Shown piece after piece: positions 26,144 through 35,971 of a stretch of DNA of 64,000 nucleotides; within the stretch, counting starts at the first letter, position 1, and each line of letters begins with the position of its first letter. The notes beneath the pieces are model-generated. The model searched no databases, was not told the DNA's origin, and saw only the letters and a program-made list of their open reading frames with translations. Both the position numbers and the translations under genes were made by a program. The stretch lies in NCBI GenBank assembly GCA_011053245.1, contig DRGS01000110.1, positions 1-64,000 of the forward strand. Direction: 5' to 3'. This stretch comes from Phycisphaerales bacterium (GTDB lineage Bacteria; Planctomycetota; Phycisphaerae; Sedimentisphaerales; Anaerohalosphaeraceae).

Positions 26144-27139
26144 ATGCTATGGTTTAAGGCGAGGCAAATGCTAAAGAAGATTGAAAAAGAATTAGAGCGT
26201 CTCAAGAAGAGGCTGTTCTATTCGAGTAAGGCACATAAACAGCTTGCGAAAGCTCAATACCAGTTGGACAATATGCCTTATGAACTATATGACAAGATCA
26301 CCAATGATAATTTTTCTGTTGAGATACCTATAGTGAAAACTTTAGACGAAACATTGAATAAACTTCTTCAAGATAAATGCTCTCTTTGTCGTTTTGGCGA
26401 CGGAGAATTTGTTCTTATGAATGGGGGTCGCATTAATTATCAGCCTCGCAATGGCAAGCTTGCTGCACGGCTCAAAGAAGTGCTTGAGTCCGATCTTCCC
26501 GACTTGATTATAGCTCTACCGCCCTGTTTTGGCGCATTGGATCATTATGTACCTCCGGTTGCGGACTTTTGGCGGAAATGGGCATCGCGCAAACGTGAAC
26601 TGATATATTCCTTTCTCGATATGAAGCGAGTTTATTACGATGCGTTTTTCTCCAGGGTTTATCTACACGATCACAAAACCGAGGAGCATTACGAGAAATG
26701 CAGCCGCTATTATGAGAAGGCCAAGAAAATATGGGAAGGCCGGGATATTGTTCTTTGCGAAGGCGAAGGCACACGATTCGGCATGTTCAACGATCTCTTA
26801 GATGGTGCCGCATCGATATCAAGAATTTTATGCCCATCTCGCAATGCATTCGATAAATACGATGAGATATTATCAGCTTTTAATGATGTTGATAATGAGA
26901 AACTCATACTAATCGCTCTCGGACCGACGGCAACAGTTTTAAGTTATGACTTATGCAAAAAGGGTTATCAGGCGATTGATACAGGAGCTTTTGATGCGGA
27001 TTATGAATGGTTCTTGAGAAAAGTTGAATTAGGCGTGCCACTGAAGTTTAAGTATGTAGACAGCGGCAAAGAGGGCAGAAAGGTCCAGCGACTCGATGAT
27101 CCCGAATACCAAAAACAGATCATAAAAACAATAATATGA
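26144..27139 (+). CDS. GT-D fold (DUF1792-type) glycosyltransferase
   Basis: 331 aa. The stretch LCRFGDGEFVLMNGG (~85-99) carries the DGE metal/nucleotide-binding motif of the GT-D fold, formerly DUF1792. In characterised streptococcal members it transfers glucose from UDP-glucose in adhesin glycosylation. A later GRDIVLCEGEGTRFGMFND region and GPTATVLSYDL near the C-terminus also match. An amphipathic Lys-rich helix precedes the domain. Its stop overlaps the ATG of a short stub ORF. Confidence 0.8.
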   Translation: MLWFKARQMLKKIEKELERLKKRLFYSSKAHKQLAKAQYQLDNMPYELYDKITNDNFSVEIPIVKTLDETLNKLLQDKCSLCRFGDGEFVLMNGGRINYQPRNGKLAARLKEVLESDLPDLIIALPPCFGALDHYVPPVADFWRKWASRKRELIYSFLDMKRVYYDAFFSRVYLHDHKTEEHYEKCSRYYEKAKKIWEGRDIVLCEGEGTRFGMFNDLLDGAASISRILCPSRNAFDKYDEILSAFNDVDNEKLILIALGPTATVLSYDLCKKGYQAIDTGAFDADYEWFLRKVELGVPLKFKYVDSGKEGRKVQRLDDPEYQKQIIKTII

Positions 27140-27216
27140 AGCTACTTATTTTGACAAATAATCTCAGTCGGGCAAGTTTCAGGCATAGGGCTATTGCAGG
27201 GGCCAAAAAAAGATAG
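27136..27216 (+). pseudogene. 26-codon N-terminal stub of a glycosyltransferase
   Basis: ATG overlaps the previous stop (ATGA). The frame reads MKLLILTNN then LSRASFRHRA and stops at TAG after 26 codons. This is the usual opening of GT4/GT1-type glycosyltransferases, and the remainder is gone. Either a decayed gene or, less likely, a small coupling ORF for the next gene 21 bp on. Confidence 0.45.
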
Positions 27217-27237
27217 TTAACAAAGAAAGGGAATGGA

Positions 27238-28275
27238 ATGCCGAAAGCTAAACGAATTTTTATTGTGGGCGATACTAAAGATTTCACCGGTAAATTATTA
27301 CTAATTGATTTACGTAGAAGGGTTAAGGGGTTGATACGACTTGGGCATGATGTGCAGGTTTTTAGTTATAACACAGCATTTTGGCAGCTTGCACCCATTA
27401 AGAGTAAACTATTAACAAGAAAATGGTGTAAGCCGTTAGTTGATGAACTTCTCGAAAAACAGTTGCGCAATTATAATCCGGATATTGTACAGATCACTTT
27501 TGCAAATTTTTTGGACGTCAAAACTATTGAGCTAATTCGACAGGCGGCGCCTAATGCTTTTTTGTACGGTATTGACGGAGATCCGTGGCCCCAGTTTCAT
27601 AAAGGCCGAGTGGAGGCTGGTTCAAAACTTGACCTTGTGTTGGTAACTAACAATGGCGAATGGCTGGATGAATATCGTAAGGCGGGTGTTCGTGGTGCGT
27701 TTCTGCCAAATCCTTGCGATCCTGACTACGAGTACCGACATGAAGTTTCGGATAAATGGAAGACGGATATTTTGTTTACGGGCAAAACCAGACAAACCAG
27801 TAAACGATATCCCACAGACCCGATGAGACATCAGATAATCAGTAAATTAGCTAAGATGAAAAACGTCACTTACTATGGTTGTCTTGGTAGCCCTAAAATA
27901 GGCGGTATGGACTACCATTATGCGATTAGCGGTGCTCGCATCGCAATGAGTATTAATATTGCAAATGATGTCAGTCTATATCATTCCGATCGTCTGACAA
28001 ACTATCTTGCATCTGGAACTCTTGTTCTTGCCAAACGTGTACCGGATTCGGACATGCTTTTCAAAGATGGTGTGCACCTGAAGTACTTTGATACTGCCGA
28101 TGAATTTTTTGAACTGAGTGACTGGTACCTTAAGCATGAAGACGAACGTTTGAAAATTGCCAACGCAGGCATGAAACATGTTCATGAAGAGTTTAATTGC
28201 GAAAAGATAGCAAAGTACACTATGGATATTATTGAAAAAGGTACATATGATGCGCCATGGTGCGGTTGTCTCTGA
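27238..28275 (+). CDS. Family 1-type glycosyltransferase (CgeB-like C-terminal domain)
   Basis: 345 aa; AAAGGG six bases before ATG. The C-terminal half matches Glyco_trans_1_2: AISGARIAMSIN, YHSDRLTNYLASGTLVLAKR, then LKYFDTADEFFELSDWYL and a terminal HEEFN. The N-terminal half has RRVKGLIRLGHDVQVFS and an LYGIDGDPWP turn. A cytoplasmic sugar transferase of the polysaccharide locus; donor and linkage unknown. Confidence 0.83.
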   Translation: MPKAKRIFIVGDTKDFTGKLLLIDLRRRVKGLIRLGHDVQVFSYNTAFWQLAPIKSKLLTRKWCKPLVDELLEKQLRNYNPDIVQITFANFLDVKTIELIRQAAPNAFLYGIDGDPWPQFHKGRVEAGSKLDLVLVTNNGEWLDEYRKAGVRGAFLPNPCDPDYEYRHEVSDKWKTDILFTGKTRQTSKRYPTDPMRHQIISKLAKMKNVTYYGCLGSPKIGGMDYHYAISGARIAMSINIANDVSLYHSDRLTNYLASGTLVLAKRVPDSDMLFKDGVHLKYFDTADEFFELSDWYLKHEDERLKIANAGMKHVHEEFNCEKIAKYTMDIIEKGTYDAPWCGCL

Positions 28276-28417
28276 TGCGAGATGACTCAAAAAGCGTTTT
28301 TAGCAGGGCTTAGCTATTTAACAGTTTTAATTAATTGTTATTTTGTAGAATAAGCAGAAGCAATGAACATGATATGCAAAAGTAAATAACCAATAGAATA
28401 GCTGTCAGGAGACGAAT

Positions 28418-29365
28418 ATGAAGCGGATATTAGTGACAGGTGGCGCGGGATTTGTCGGTTCGCATCTTTGCGAGCGATTGTTGGAGTTGGGGCATGAGGT
28501 TTTGTGTGTTGACAACTACTTTACCGGGCGGAAACGAAATGTCAGCCATCTCCTTGATAATCCCTGTTTTGAGGTGATGCGTCATGATGTCACATTTCCT
28601 CTTTATGTCGAAGCCGATGAAATATACAACCTTGCCTGTCCTGCTTCGCCGATCCATTATCAGTTTGACCCTGTGCAGACGACCAAGACGAGTGTGCATG
28701 GCGCGATCAACATGCTCGGTCTTGCTAAGCGGATAAAAGCCAAGATATTTCAGGCTTCGACCAGTGAGGTATATGGCGACCCTGCAGTTCATCCGCAAGT
28801 GGAGAGTTACTGGGGTCATGTAAATCCCATTGGCGAGCGTTCCTGCTATGATGAGGGTAAGCGATGTGCCGAGACGTTATTTTTCGACTACTACCGGCAG
28901 CATAAACTGCGAATAAAGGTGGCTCGTATTTTCAATACTTACGGTCCGCGGATGCACCCTAATGACGGGCGGGTTGTTTCAAATTTTATTGTTCAGGCTC
29001 TTCAGAATAAGCCTATAACGATCTACGGAGAGGGTTTACAGACGCGATCGTTTTGTTATGTGGATGATATGATAAGGGCGTTCATTAGCTTTATGGACAC
29101 GGGTGACGATTTTGTCGGCCCGGTGAATCTTGGCAATCCAACCGAAACGACTATTCTGCAACTGGCTGAAAAGGTTATTGACCTTACCGGTTCAGGTTCG
29201 AAGTTAGAGAAAAAGCCTCTGCCCTCGGATGATCCCAGGCAGCGACAGCCGGATATTTCACTGGCAAAAGAAAAACTCAACTGGGAGCCAACGACATCGC
29301 TTGAGGAAGGTTTAAAGAAAACCATCAACTACTTTGAACAACTACTGAAAGAGGAAAGAGTTTGA
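28418..29365 (+). CDS. UDP-glucuronate decarboxylase (UDP-xylose synthase)
   Basis: 315 aa; AGGAG six bases upstream. An extended SDR that converts UDP-glucuronate to UDP-xylose via the 4-keto intermediate. NAD-binding [10 protein letters not shown] (7-16); signature [12 protein letters not shown]; catalytic Tyr/Lys in SCYDEGKR; substrate loop [17 protein letters not shown]. Family-typical length. Supplies UDP-xylose to the surrounding glycosyltransferases. A fragment of a second, distinct homologue lies at 39.6-39.9 kb. Confidence 0.93.
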   Translation: MKRILVTGGAGFVGSHLCERLLELGHEVLCVDNYFTGRKRNVSHLLDNPCFEVMRHDVTFPLYVEADEIYNLACPASPIHYQFDPVQTTKTSVHGAINMLGLAKRIKAKIFQASTSEVYGDPAVHPQVESYWGHVNPIGERSCYDEGKRCAETLFFDYYRQHKLRIKVARIFNTYGPRMHPNDGRVVSNFIVQALQNKPITIYGEGLQTRSFCYVDDMIRAFISFMDTGDDFVGPVNLGNPTETTILQLAEKVIDLTGSGSKLEKKPLPSDDPRQRQPDISLAKEKLNWEPTTSLEEGLKKTINYFEQLLKEERV

Positions 29366-30846
29366 GCGTAAAACTGGAAAAGAAGGATCTTTCGAATCTT
29401 GTGATATTGCTGGCTGTGGGTGCTGTGATAGGTGTGTACCTGATCGCTACGACGGTTATCATATCAAAGGATGGCGTATATTACATTGAACGAGCCCGGC
29501 AATTTGCTAATGATCCAGTGCCCGTTATAAAGGGGCATCCTTTCGGTTTCCCATTTCTTATTTTTTTAGCTCACAAGATTGCAAATATTTTTTGTAATGG
29601 GACATCAGTGCATTCATGGATATACGCCGGCCAGGGGGTTGCATTGCTTTGCAGGTTGTTTGCGCTGATACCACTTTACTTTATTGGAAAGCTGCTGGTG
29701 GGAAAGAGGATGAGTTTCCTTGCTCTTTTGATACTTGTGGCGTTGCCTTATCCAGCCGAGCATGGGAGTGATGTGCTTCGCGGATGGCCGCATTTACTTT
29801 TTTTGTCTAGCGGGTTTTTGTGTTTGCTTTTGGGGGCGAAAAGTGGCAGATGGTGGTTGTTCGGTTTATCAGGTATTCTGGCGGGTCTCGGCCATATGAT
29901 TCGCCCGGAATGTGCCCAGTTAGCCATTTACGGCACTGCGTGGCTTGTCATGTGTTTACTTCGGTCCAAAGACAATATGCCAAGGGGCAAGGCGACCATT
30001 GCGTTGCTGGCGCTTCTGGCATGTTTCGCTATGACCGTAGGGCCTTATGTCAAAGTTAAAGGCAAGGTATTGCCGCCAAAGCTTGATGGGCTTATCGGTT
30101 CTCTTTCGCCGGGGCATCACGGTGAGTTTGTTGAAAGCGATGTAAAATATGCTGCCTCGGGACCGGATATTGGTATGATCAAAGGCGTTGGGAAGTTGAT
30201 CAGCAGGATCAGTGAAAATCTCATGCATTTTTTTACGCCAGCATTATTCATAGGCCTTTATGTGTGTTTACGCAAACATTTAATGGCAAACGAAGAAAAG
30301 TTCTTTATGGTAAGTTTCATTGTGATCAATGTGCTGATGATGGTATTACTGTACCGTGACTACGAATACATCAGCAGGAGGCATTGTATGCCGCTTGTCG
30401 TTTTGACAATCTTTTATGTGCCGTTTGGCTTGAATGTTTTGGCTGCATGGATAAATGAAAGATTCTGCCGTGATGGTTCGTCTGGGACTGGAGCCAATCG
30501 CATGTTTGCTATTCTTATCATTGTCGGATTTGCAATTTGCATTCCAAAACTTCTTCGACCTTTGGGGTGCAATAAAAAAGCGTACTTGCAGGCGTCAAAG
30601 TGGCTCAGTGAAAATACCAACAAGGATGCTGTTATTGCTTCAAATGACAGCCGATTCAGTTTCTATGCAGGCAGGGAATGGGTCGCTGTTCGTAACGATA
30701 CTGTTCCGGATGTCGCCGATTATGTCGTTGAAATAGCGAAAAATAACGGTGAGTACCAAAGTCAGAATGATGACTTGAGTGAGGTGCATTCAATTCCGTT
30801 TAAGAAGGAAAAGAAAAGCAGTATTGTAATTTATGAAAAGATCTAA
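29362..30846 (+). CDS. GT-C type membrane glycosyltransferase (GT39/ArnT-like)
   Basis: 494 aa from TTG 29362, overlapping the previous stop by 3 bp, with GAGGAAAGAG upstream. About 11-12 membrane helices. The first periplasmic loop has [11 protein letters not shown] (~37-47), whose Asp is the expected catalytic acid of polyprenyl-phosphate-dependent GT-C enzymes; [10 protein letters not shown] and [11 protein letters not shown] follow. It should add a sugar from a lipid-phosphate donor on the outer membrane face. Last gene of the plus-strand block; convergent with the GT9 gene. Confidence 0.75.
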   Translation: MSVKLEKKDLSNLVILLAVGAVIGVYLIATTVIISKDGVYYIERARQFANDPVPVIKGHPFGFPFLIFLAHKIANIFCNGTSVHSWIYAGQGVALLCRLFALIPLYFIGKLLVGKRMSFLALLILVALPYPAEHGSDVLRGWPHLLFLSSGFLCLLLGAKSGRWWLFGLSGILAGLGHMIRPECAQLAIYGTAWLVMCLLRSKDNMPRGKATIALLALLACFAMTVGPYVKVKGKVLPPKLDGLIGSLSPGHHGEFVESDVKYAASGPDIGMIKGVGKLISRISENLMHFFTPALFIGLYVCLRKHLMANEEKFFMVSFIVINVLMMVLLYRDYEYISRRHCMPLVVLTIFYVPFGLNVLAAWINERFCRDGSSGTGANRMFAILIIVGFAICIPKLLRPLGCNKKAYLQASKWLSENTNKDAVIASNDSRFSFYAGREWVAVRNDTVPDVADYVVEIAKNNGEYQSQNDDLSEVHSIPFKKEKKSSIVIYEKI

Positions 30847-30894
30847 AAAGAATTATACACTATTTGGTTTTCCAGCAAAGCCATGGGAGTCAGT

Positions 30895-31950
30895 TTAATT
30901 ATCAGCCTTTTGATGTTTTAAATGCCATGCAACTTTTTCAAATACGAGGTCCACGCTTACAGCCTCTATGGCATAGATCGGATCGGAACTATCAATCTCG
31001 CTGCCACGTCCATTCGGATCAATCGCAACGATGGCATTTTTACATCGATATGGATTTATTCTGGCAGGATTGGTCGGTCCAAATATCATTACCACCGGCT
31101 TGCCAAGAGCAACGGCAATGTGGCCGGGGCCGGTATCATTAGTTACGGTTAAACTCGCACCGCTTAGGATTGCTACTAATTGTGAAATATCTGTCAGACC
31201 AGCAAAATTCACAATCGGAACATTTGTGTTGGCCTTGATATTTTCGATGATCTGCTTTTCGGTTTTGGTCCCGATGGCAATTACGGGAAGAGTAAACTCT
31301 GCATTTATCCGTTCGGCAAGAGCAGCAAAATATTCAGGGGGCCAGCATTTGTGCGAGTGTGCAGCGCCAGCTATGAAAACAATATAGTTGCCATAGGTCA
31401 ACTCGTATTCTGCCAATAGCTTAGTTACACTTTCAACTGCTTCCGGTGTTGGAGACAAATCATAGTTGAGCGTTATTTTAGAGGCGCCGGTTGCCGTGAT
31501 AATCTTTTCATAGCAGTCAATCACATGGACGGCATTGTCTTCGAGTGATATTTTATGGGTATAGAAAATAGAAGCTAACTCTCTTGCTTTTTTCATCCCG
31601 AAACGTTTTTTGCAGCCGGTAAACCACGAGAAAATGGCAGTTCTCAGTAAACCTTGCAGGTCGATTACAAGATCGAATTCGCCTTTCCGGAGTTTAGTGA
31701 CAAGCCTGACAAGTTCGGCAAACGCCTTTGGACAGCACCACCACTTACCAAGGAGCTTGCGATCAAAGATAATCATATCGTCAAGGTTCGGAACACTATT
31801 AAGGAGCGGGGCAAATTCTGGACGGACAAACCATGTGATCTTCGCTTCTGGGGAACTCGCGCGAAGCGACGCCAATGCTGGCAGCGCAAGAACAATGTCG
31901 CCCAAAGCTGATGGTTTCAATATTAGAATATTCTTTGGAGTATTTGGCAT
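30895..31950 (-). CDS. Family 9 glycosyltransferase (heptosyltransferase type)
   Basis: 351 aa. N-terminal ILKPSALGDIVLALPAL and LVIDLQGLLRTA, plus C-terminal TNDTGPGHIAVALGKPVVMIFGPT, are hallmarks of ADP-heptose:LPS heptosyltransferases. This suggests that the cell makes an LPS core-like structure, although the exact donor may differ. First gene on the minus-strand side of the strand switch, 51 bp from the sugar-transferase gene. Confidence 0.9.
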   Translation of the reverse strand: MPNTPKNILILKPSALGDIVLALPALASLRASSPEAKITWFVRPEFAPLLNSVPNLDDMIIFDRKLLGKWWCCPKAFAELVRLVTKLRKGEFDLVIDLQGLLRTAIFSWFTGCKKRFGMKKARELASIFYTHKISLEDNAVHVIDCYEKIITATGASKITLNYDLSPTPEAVESVTKLLAEYELTYGNYIVFIAGAAHSHKCWPPEYFAALAERINAEFTLPVIAIGTKTEKQIIENIKANTNVPIVNFAGLTDISQLVAILSGASLTVTNDTGPGHIAVALGKPVVMIFGPTNPARINPYRCKNAIVAIDPNGRGSEIDSSDPIYAIEAVSVDLVFEKVAWHLKHQKADN

Positions 31951-32001
31951 AGTTATCTGCTATCACATATAAAAGATTATCGTTTTGCACGGTTACTGGC
32001 A

Positions 32002-33270
32002 TTAAAAACCTTTTCGTAGGATTATTACTGGAATCGTTTTGATCATCAGGTATATGTTCAGCAGTACCGATCTGCGTTGGATGTAGAGGTAGTCGTATTT
32101 GATCTTGTGCTGGGGTTTGAGGTCGTAGGAACGTCTGATCTGGGCAAGACCGGTGAGTCCGGGCTTTACTGCCATTCTGAGGCCTCTAAGGGCTTTATGA
32201 AGCTTAGCAAAGTACGGTCTTTCGGGCCTTGGGCCAACCATGGACATATGACCCTTGAGTACGTTCGCCAGTTGCGGCAGTTCATCAATTCTTGTTTGTC
32301 TAAGGATCTTACCAACCGGAGTTATTCTGTCATCGTTACTACAGGCCCACACAGGTCCGGTTTTTTTTTCAGCTCCATCGGTCATGGTTCTAAACTTGAC
32401 GAGCTTAAAGACAATTCCATCTTTTCCGGATCGTTCCTGAACATAGAATATCGGGCCAGGCGAGGTTAATTTTATAGTTAAAGCGGTTAAGATCATAATT
32501 GGTGCAGTAAAAATTATTATGGAAACGGCCGCAGTGACATCTACCATTCTCATCATAAACTCTTCCCATTCAGATTTTCTTCCAAGAAAAGTTGCGAGGA
32601 AATCAACAGAGTTTTTCTCTGTAATATTGCCGGATAGAATGTCAGCATAGAGGGCAGGACTAAAGGACACATTGACTTTTGACTTTAAGAGTAGAAAGAG
32701 AAGCAGGTTAAGCTGGGAATCTTCATGGATCTTTTCACAAAGAATTATCTCATCAACATTAGGATAACTAAGAATATCTTCGATTTTATCTACCGTTATC
32801 TTTTCCAAAAGACCCTTGTTTTCAAGTAGGTTGTCAATCTTTTCTTTGCCAATTACAATAACGCGTTTTTTTATGCGTTTTGCAAGTCTTAGTAGTGTGA
32901 TATTGCATGTTGAAATTAGCAGAAAACCAAGCGGGAAGGAAATCGCAAAAACACTCGATGGAAAGGCTGCCCACTGGAGTCGAAAAATATAGACAAGCAT
33001 AAACCCAAACATTGTCCCAAAAAACATTCCAAGAAAAATGTTCTTATAAACATTCCAGTGACTGACAAACCTTCGCCTGAATACTCTTGAAAGGGCAAAT
33101 GCCAGCATATACGAGAAAGTGAGAAAGACAAAATTGCTCTTAAAGGGCAGGAAGTTATTTTCGGGCAGAGGCAGGCCGTAGCGAATATAAAACGACAAGA
33201 GAAAAACCGCGTTGATCAGCAGAGTGTCTATTAAGAATAAAATAAACTGTATTATCATATGTTTAGCCAT
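32002..33270 (-). CDS. Polyprenyl-phosphate hexose-1-phosphate transferase (WbaP/EpsL-like)
   Basis: 422 aa from ATG 33270; the frame extends to TTG 33324, which would overlap the upstream gene by 38 bp. Four or five N-terminal helices, a CoA-binding-like central segment, then the bacterial sugar transferase domain: YVQERSGKDGIVFKLVKFRTM, RIDELPQLANVLKGHMSMVGPRPERP, and a C-terminal PGLTGLAQI. It starts the repeat unit by transferring a hexose-1-phosphate to undecaprenyl phosphate, the committed step for Wzx/Wzy-type assembly with the flippase and polymerase in this locus. Confidence 0.88.
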   Translation of the reverse strand: MAKHMIIQFILFLIDTLLINAVFLLSFYIRYGLPLPENNFLPFKSNFVFLTFSYMLAFALSRVFRRRFVSHWNVYKNIFLGMFFGTMFGFMLVYIFRLQWAAFPSSVFAISFPLGFLLISTCNITLLRLAKRIKKRVIVIGKEKIDNLLENKGLLEKITVDKIEDILSYPNVDEIILCEKIHEDSQLNLLLFLLLKSKVNVSFSPALYADILSGNITEKNSVDFLATFLGRKSEWEEFMMRMVDVTAAVSIIIFTAPIMILTALTIKLTSPGPIFYVQERSGKDGIVFKLVKFRTMTDGAEKKTGPVWACSNDDRITPVGKILRQTRIDELPQLANVLKGHMSMVGPRPERPYFAKLHKALRGLRMAVKPGLTGLAQIRRSYDLKPQHKIKYDYLYIQRRSVLLNIYLMIKTIPVIILRKGF

Positions 33271-33286
33271 CTCTGGGAAAAAAGAA

Positions 33287-34063
33287 TCATCTATCGCAGG
33301 CAGGTCGTTTGAAAATCTGTACAATTTTAACTATAGGTTTATTTATAAAGTAAAATGGCGAAGGTTTCAAGTTATTAAGTTTAAATGCTTTAAGGATTTC
33401 AATATTACCGGCAATTCTGCCTTTCCAGCCATATGCCTTGCCGCCAGTTCGCATTTTAACGATAGTCTGAGGTAAATATCCAACTTTTATTTGGTGTTTT
33501 TCAATAAAACGAAGCATGAGCTCAAAATCAGCGGCAATTTTCATGTCATCCCGGAAATATCCATATTTTTCATAAACCTCACGTCGGCAAAAAAAAGTGG
33601 GGTGGGGCGGTACCCAGCCTTTGCCGAAGGCCCCGGCTATATAATCGCCGGATTTCCAGAAACGAACTGCCTTGGACGTATCTTCAGGCTCAACGTATAC
33701 TAGATCTGCATAAACAGCATCAAGCTGCTGACTTTCCATTGACTCGACTACATTGGACACCACGGAATCCGAAGCATAAAAATCATCCGCATTAAGAATC
33801 CCAATAATATCCCCCGTTGCCAAGGCTATACCCTTATTCATAGCATCATAAATACCCTCATCAGGCTCAGAAAGAAACCTGGAAATTCTGGAATTGAGTT
33901 GGGTTCGGGCGTGAGAAACTTTTTTATGGGTTTCGTCAGAGGACTTGCCATCGATAATAATATGTTCAATTTCCGGAAAGGTTTGCTTTTGTACAGACTC
34001 AATCGCGCCAGAAATAGTTTCGGCACTATTTCTGGTTACGGTTATAATGGTTGTTTTCGGCAT
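33287..34063 (-). CDS. Family 2 glycosyltransferase
   Basis: 258 aa. GT-A fold: TIITVTRNSAETISGAIES, HIIIDGKSSDET, LNADDFYAS (the DxD-like metal site ~92-94), and later FFCRREVYEKYGYF, the usual WcaA/colanic-acid-type acceptor region. Adds one sugar of the repeat unit. Separated by 122 bp from the carbamoyltransferase gene. Confidence 0.88.
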   Translation of the reverse strand: MPKTTIITVTRNSAETISGAIESVQKQTFPEIEHIIIDGKSSDETHKKVSHARTQLNSRISRFLSEPDEGIYDAMNKGIALATGDIIGILNADDFYASDSVVSNVVESMESQQLDAVYADLVYVEPEDTSKAVRFWKSGDYIAGAFGKGWVPPHPTFFCRREVYEKYGYFRDDMKIAADFELMLRFIEKHQIKVGYLPQTIVKMRTGGKAYGWKGRIAGNIEILKAFKLNNLKPSPFYFINKPIVKIVQIFKRPACDR

Positions 34064-34185
34064 TACCTTGCCCCGATCTGACTGGTAGATGTGTTTGTTG
34101 GGCAGTTAATCTGACACATGAGATTTGGACCTTATTAATGGAATAACTCTCCGTCTTTTGAATGGATCAGTTTTCGGGGCGAAGG

Positions 34186-35928
34186 TCATCTTTTGACCAC
34201 AAAGTTGCCTAGCGCTAATACATCCATATTAGTTCGCAAAAAACAATCCAACGCTTCTTTGGGATGGCATACAATTGGTTCGTTTTCATTAAATGATGTG
34301 TTTAGCAGGATAGGCACGTTGGTTATATCATAGAATTCTCTTATGAGGTTGTAATACAACGGATTTTGTGTCTCTGTCACTGTTTGTAGACGTCCAGAGC
34401 CATTGACATGAGTGACGGCTGGGATTTCTTTTCGTTTCTCTTTTTTGATTTGCAAAACTTGCAACATAAATGGAACGTCGCAATCTTTTTCAAACCAATC
34501 TTTTACTGATTCCCGTAGTATTGAGGGGGCAAACGGACGAAAGGATTCACGTCTTTTTATTTTGATATTTAAAATCTCTTTCATGTCTGCACGTCGCGGA
34601 TCACACAGGATACTCCTGTTGCCAAGGGCTCTTGGTCCCCACTCCATTTTATCTTGGAACCATCCTATTACTTTGCCATCAGCTATGTGTTTGGCAATCT
34701 GTTTGCACAGGTCTGCATCTTCAAATTTGTTCACTGAGCAGTTACACGCTTTTATTTCGTTGATCTGCGAGTCCAACACCTCGCGTAATTCATCCTCGTT
34801 GTATCTGGGTCCCCAATAAGCATGTTCCATAATGAAGTTTCTTTTGTTACCAAGAAGGCTATGCCACATATAGAACGCTGCGCCTATTGAACCGCCTGCA
34901 TCCCCGGCTGCTGGCTGTATATAAATATTTTTAAATGCCGTGTTGTCAAGGATCTTGCCATTAGCCACACTGTTCATAGCGCAACCGCCGGCCACACAGA
35001 GATTGTCTGATTTTGTTACATCATAAAGCTTGTTAAGCATTGCAAAAAAAGCTTCTTCGTACATAGCTTGCAAAGAGGCTGCGATATCTTTGTGCCTTTG
35101 CGTCACCTCTTCTCCCTTTTCTCTTGCTGGGCCCAGTAACTTTACGAGTTTATCTGTGAAAACACATCCAATAGTCGGAGCGGTGTTTTCCCATGCCATA
35201 TCCACGCTTTTGTCATGATGTCTAAAGTAGTCAAGATCCAGTTCGAATGCGCCGTCATCTTTGACCAACACGATCTTTCGCATTTCATTTATATATGCCG
35301 GTTTTCCATACGGGGCAAGTCCCATTACCTTGTATTCGGCACCATAAGCCGGGAAGCCAAGATACTGTGTTATTGCCAGATAAAATATTCCCAAAGAATG
35401 CGGGTATGGGACTTTGTTAAAGATGCTGATGTCATTTTCATTACCCATTGCCATCATACAGCTTAAAAAATCCCCAAAGCCGTCTACAGAGATCAACGCT
35501 GACTTTTGGAAAGGAGAAACCAAAAAACTTGATGAAAGATGTGCCCTGTGGTGTTCAATGAATCTAAACTTTGCTTTTGATTCGCTATCTAACCCCATTT
35601 TCCGTTGAAATTCATCGGCGATTTTGCCGATCTTACTTTTGTTTCGGAGTCGATCTTTCAGAGTGGATATTGAAGGCCGTTTGGCAAGAACGTAAGCGAT
35701 CTTTTTTAATAGATTCGCTTTCGGATTCCGATTGATGGCAACGTAATCAATGTCTTTGGCGGTTATTCCACAGGCGTCCAGGCAGTGCTTGATCGCTTCT
35801 GTGGGGAAACCAGACCAATGTTTCACTCTGTTAAACCGTTCCTCTTCAACTGCAATGACAAGTTGTCCGTCTTTAATTAAAGCAGCCGAAGAGTCGGCAT
35901 GGTAGGCATTCAATCCTAGAATATACAT
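34186..35928 (-). CDS. Carbamoyltransferase (NodU/CmcH family)
   Basis: 580 aa; GAGGAA upstream of ATG. Transfers carbamoyl from carbamoyl phosphate, via carbamoyl-AMP, to a hydroxyl. N-terminal YrdC/Kae1-like ATPase fold: GLNAYHADSSAALI, AVEEERFNRVKHW, HHRAHLSSSF (metal-binding histidines), AGGCAMNSVANGKIL. C-terminal domain: GPRALGNRSIL, LNTSFNENEPIVC. In a polysaccharide locus it should O-carbamoylate a sugar residue. Confidence 0.93.
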   Translation of the reverse strand: MYILGLNAYHADSSAALIKDGQLVIAVEEERFNRVKHWSGFPTEAIKHCLDACGITAKDIDYVAINRNPKANLLKKIAYVLAKRPSISTLKDRLRNKSKIGKIADEFQRKMGLDSESKAKFRFIEHHRAHLSSSFLVSPFQKSALISVDGFGDFLSCMMAMGNENDISIFNKVPYPHSLGIFYLAITQYLGFPAYGAEYKVMGLAPYGKPAYINEMRKIVLVKDDGAFELDLDYFRHHDKSVDMAWENTAPTIGCVFTDKLVKLLGPAREKGEEVTQRHKDIAASLQAMYEEAFFAMLNKLYDVTKSDNLCVAGGCAMNSVANGKILDNTAFKNIYIQPAAGDAGGSIGAAFYMWHSLLGNKRNFIMEHAYWGPRYNEDELREVLDSQINEIKACNCSVNKFEDADLCKQIAKHIADGKVIGWFQDKMEWGPRALGNRSILCDPRRADMKEILNIKIKRRESFRPFAPSILRESVKDWFEKDCDVPFMLQVLQIKKEKRKEIPAVTHVNGSGRLQTVTETQNPLYYNLIREFYDITNVPILLNTSFNENEPIVCHPKEALDCFLRTNMDVLALGNFVVKR

Positions 35929-35971
35929 TTTGGTTCCTCGTCAACGATAGGCTTGTTTCTTATCAGATCGG

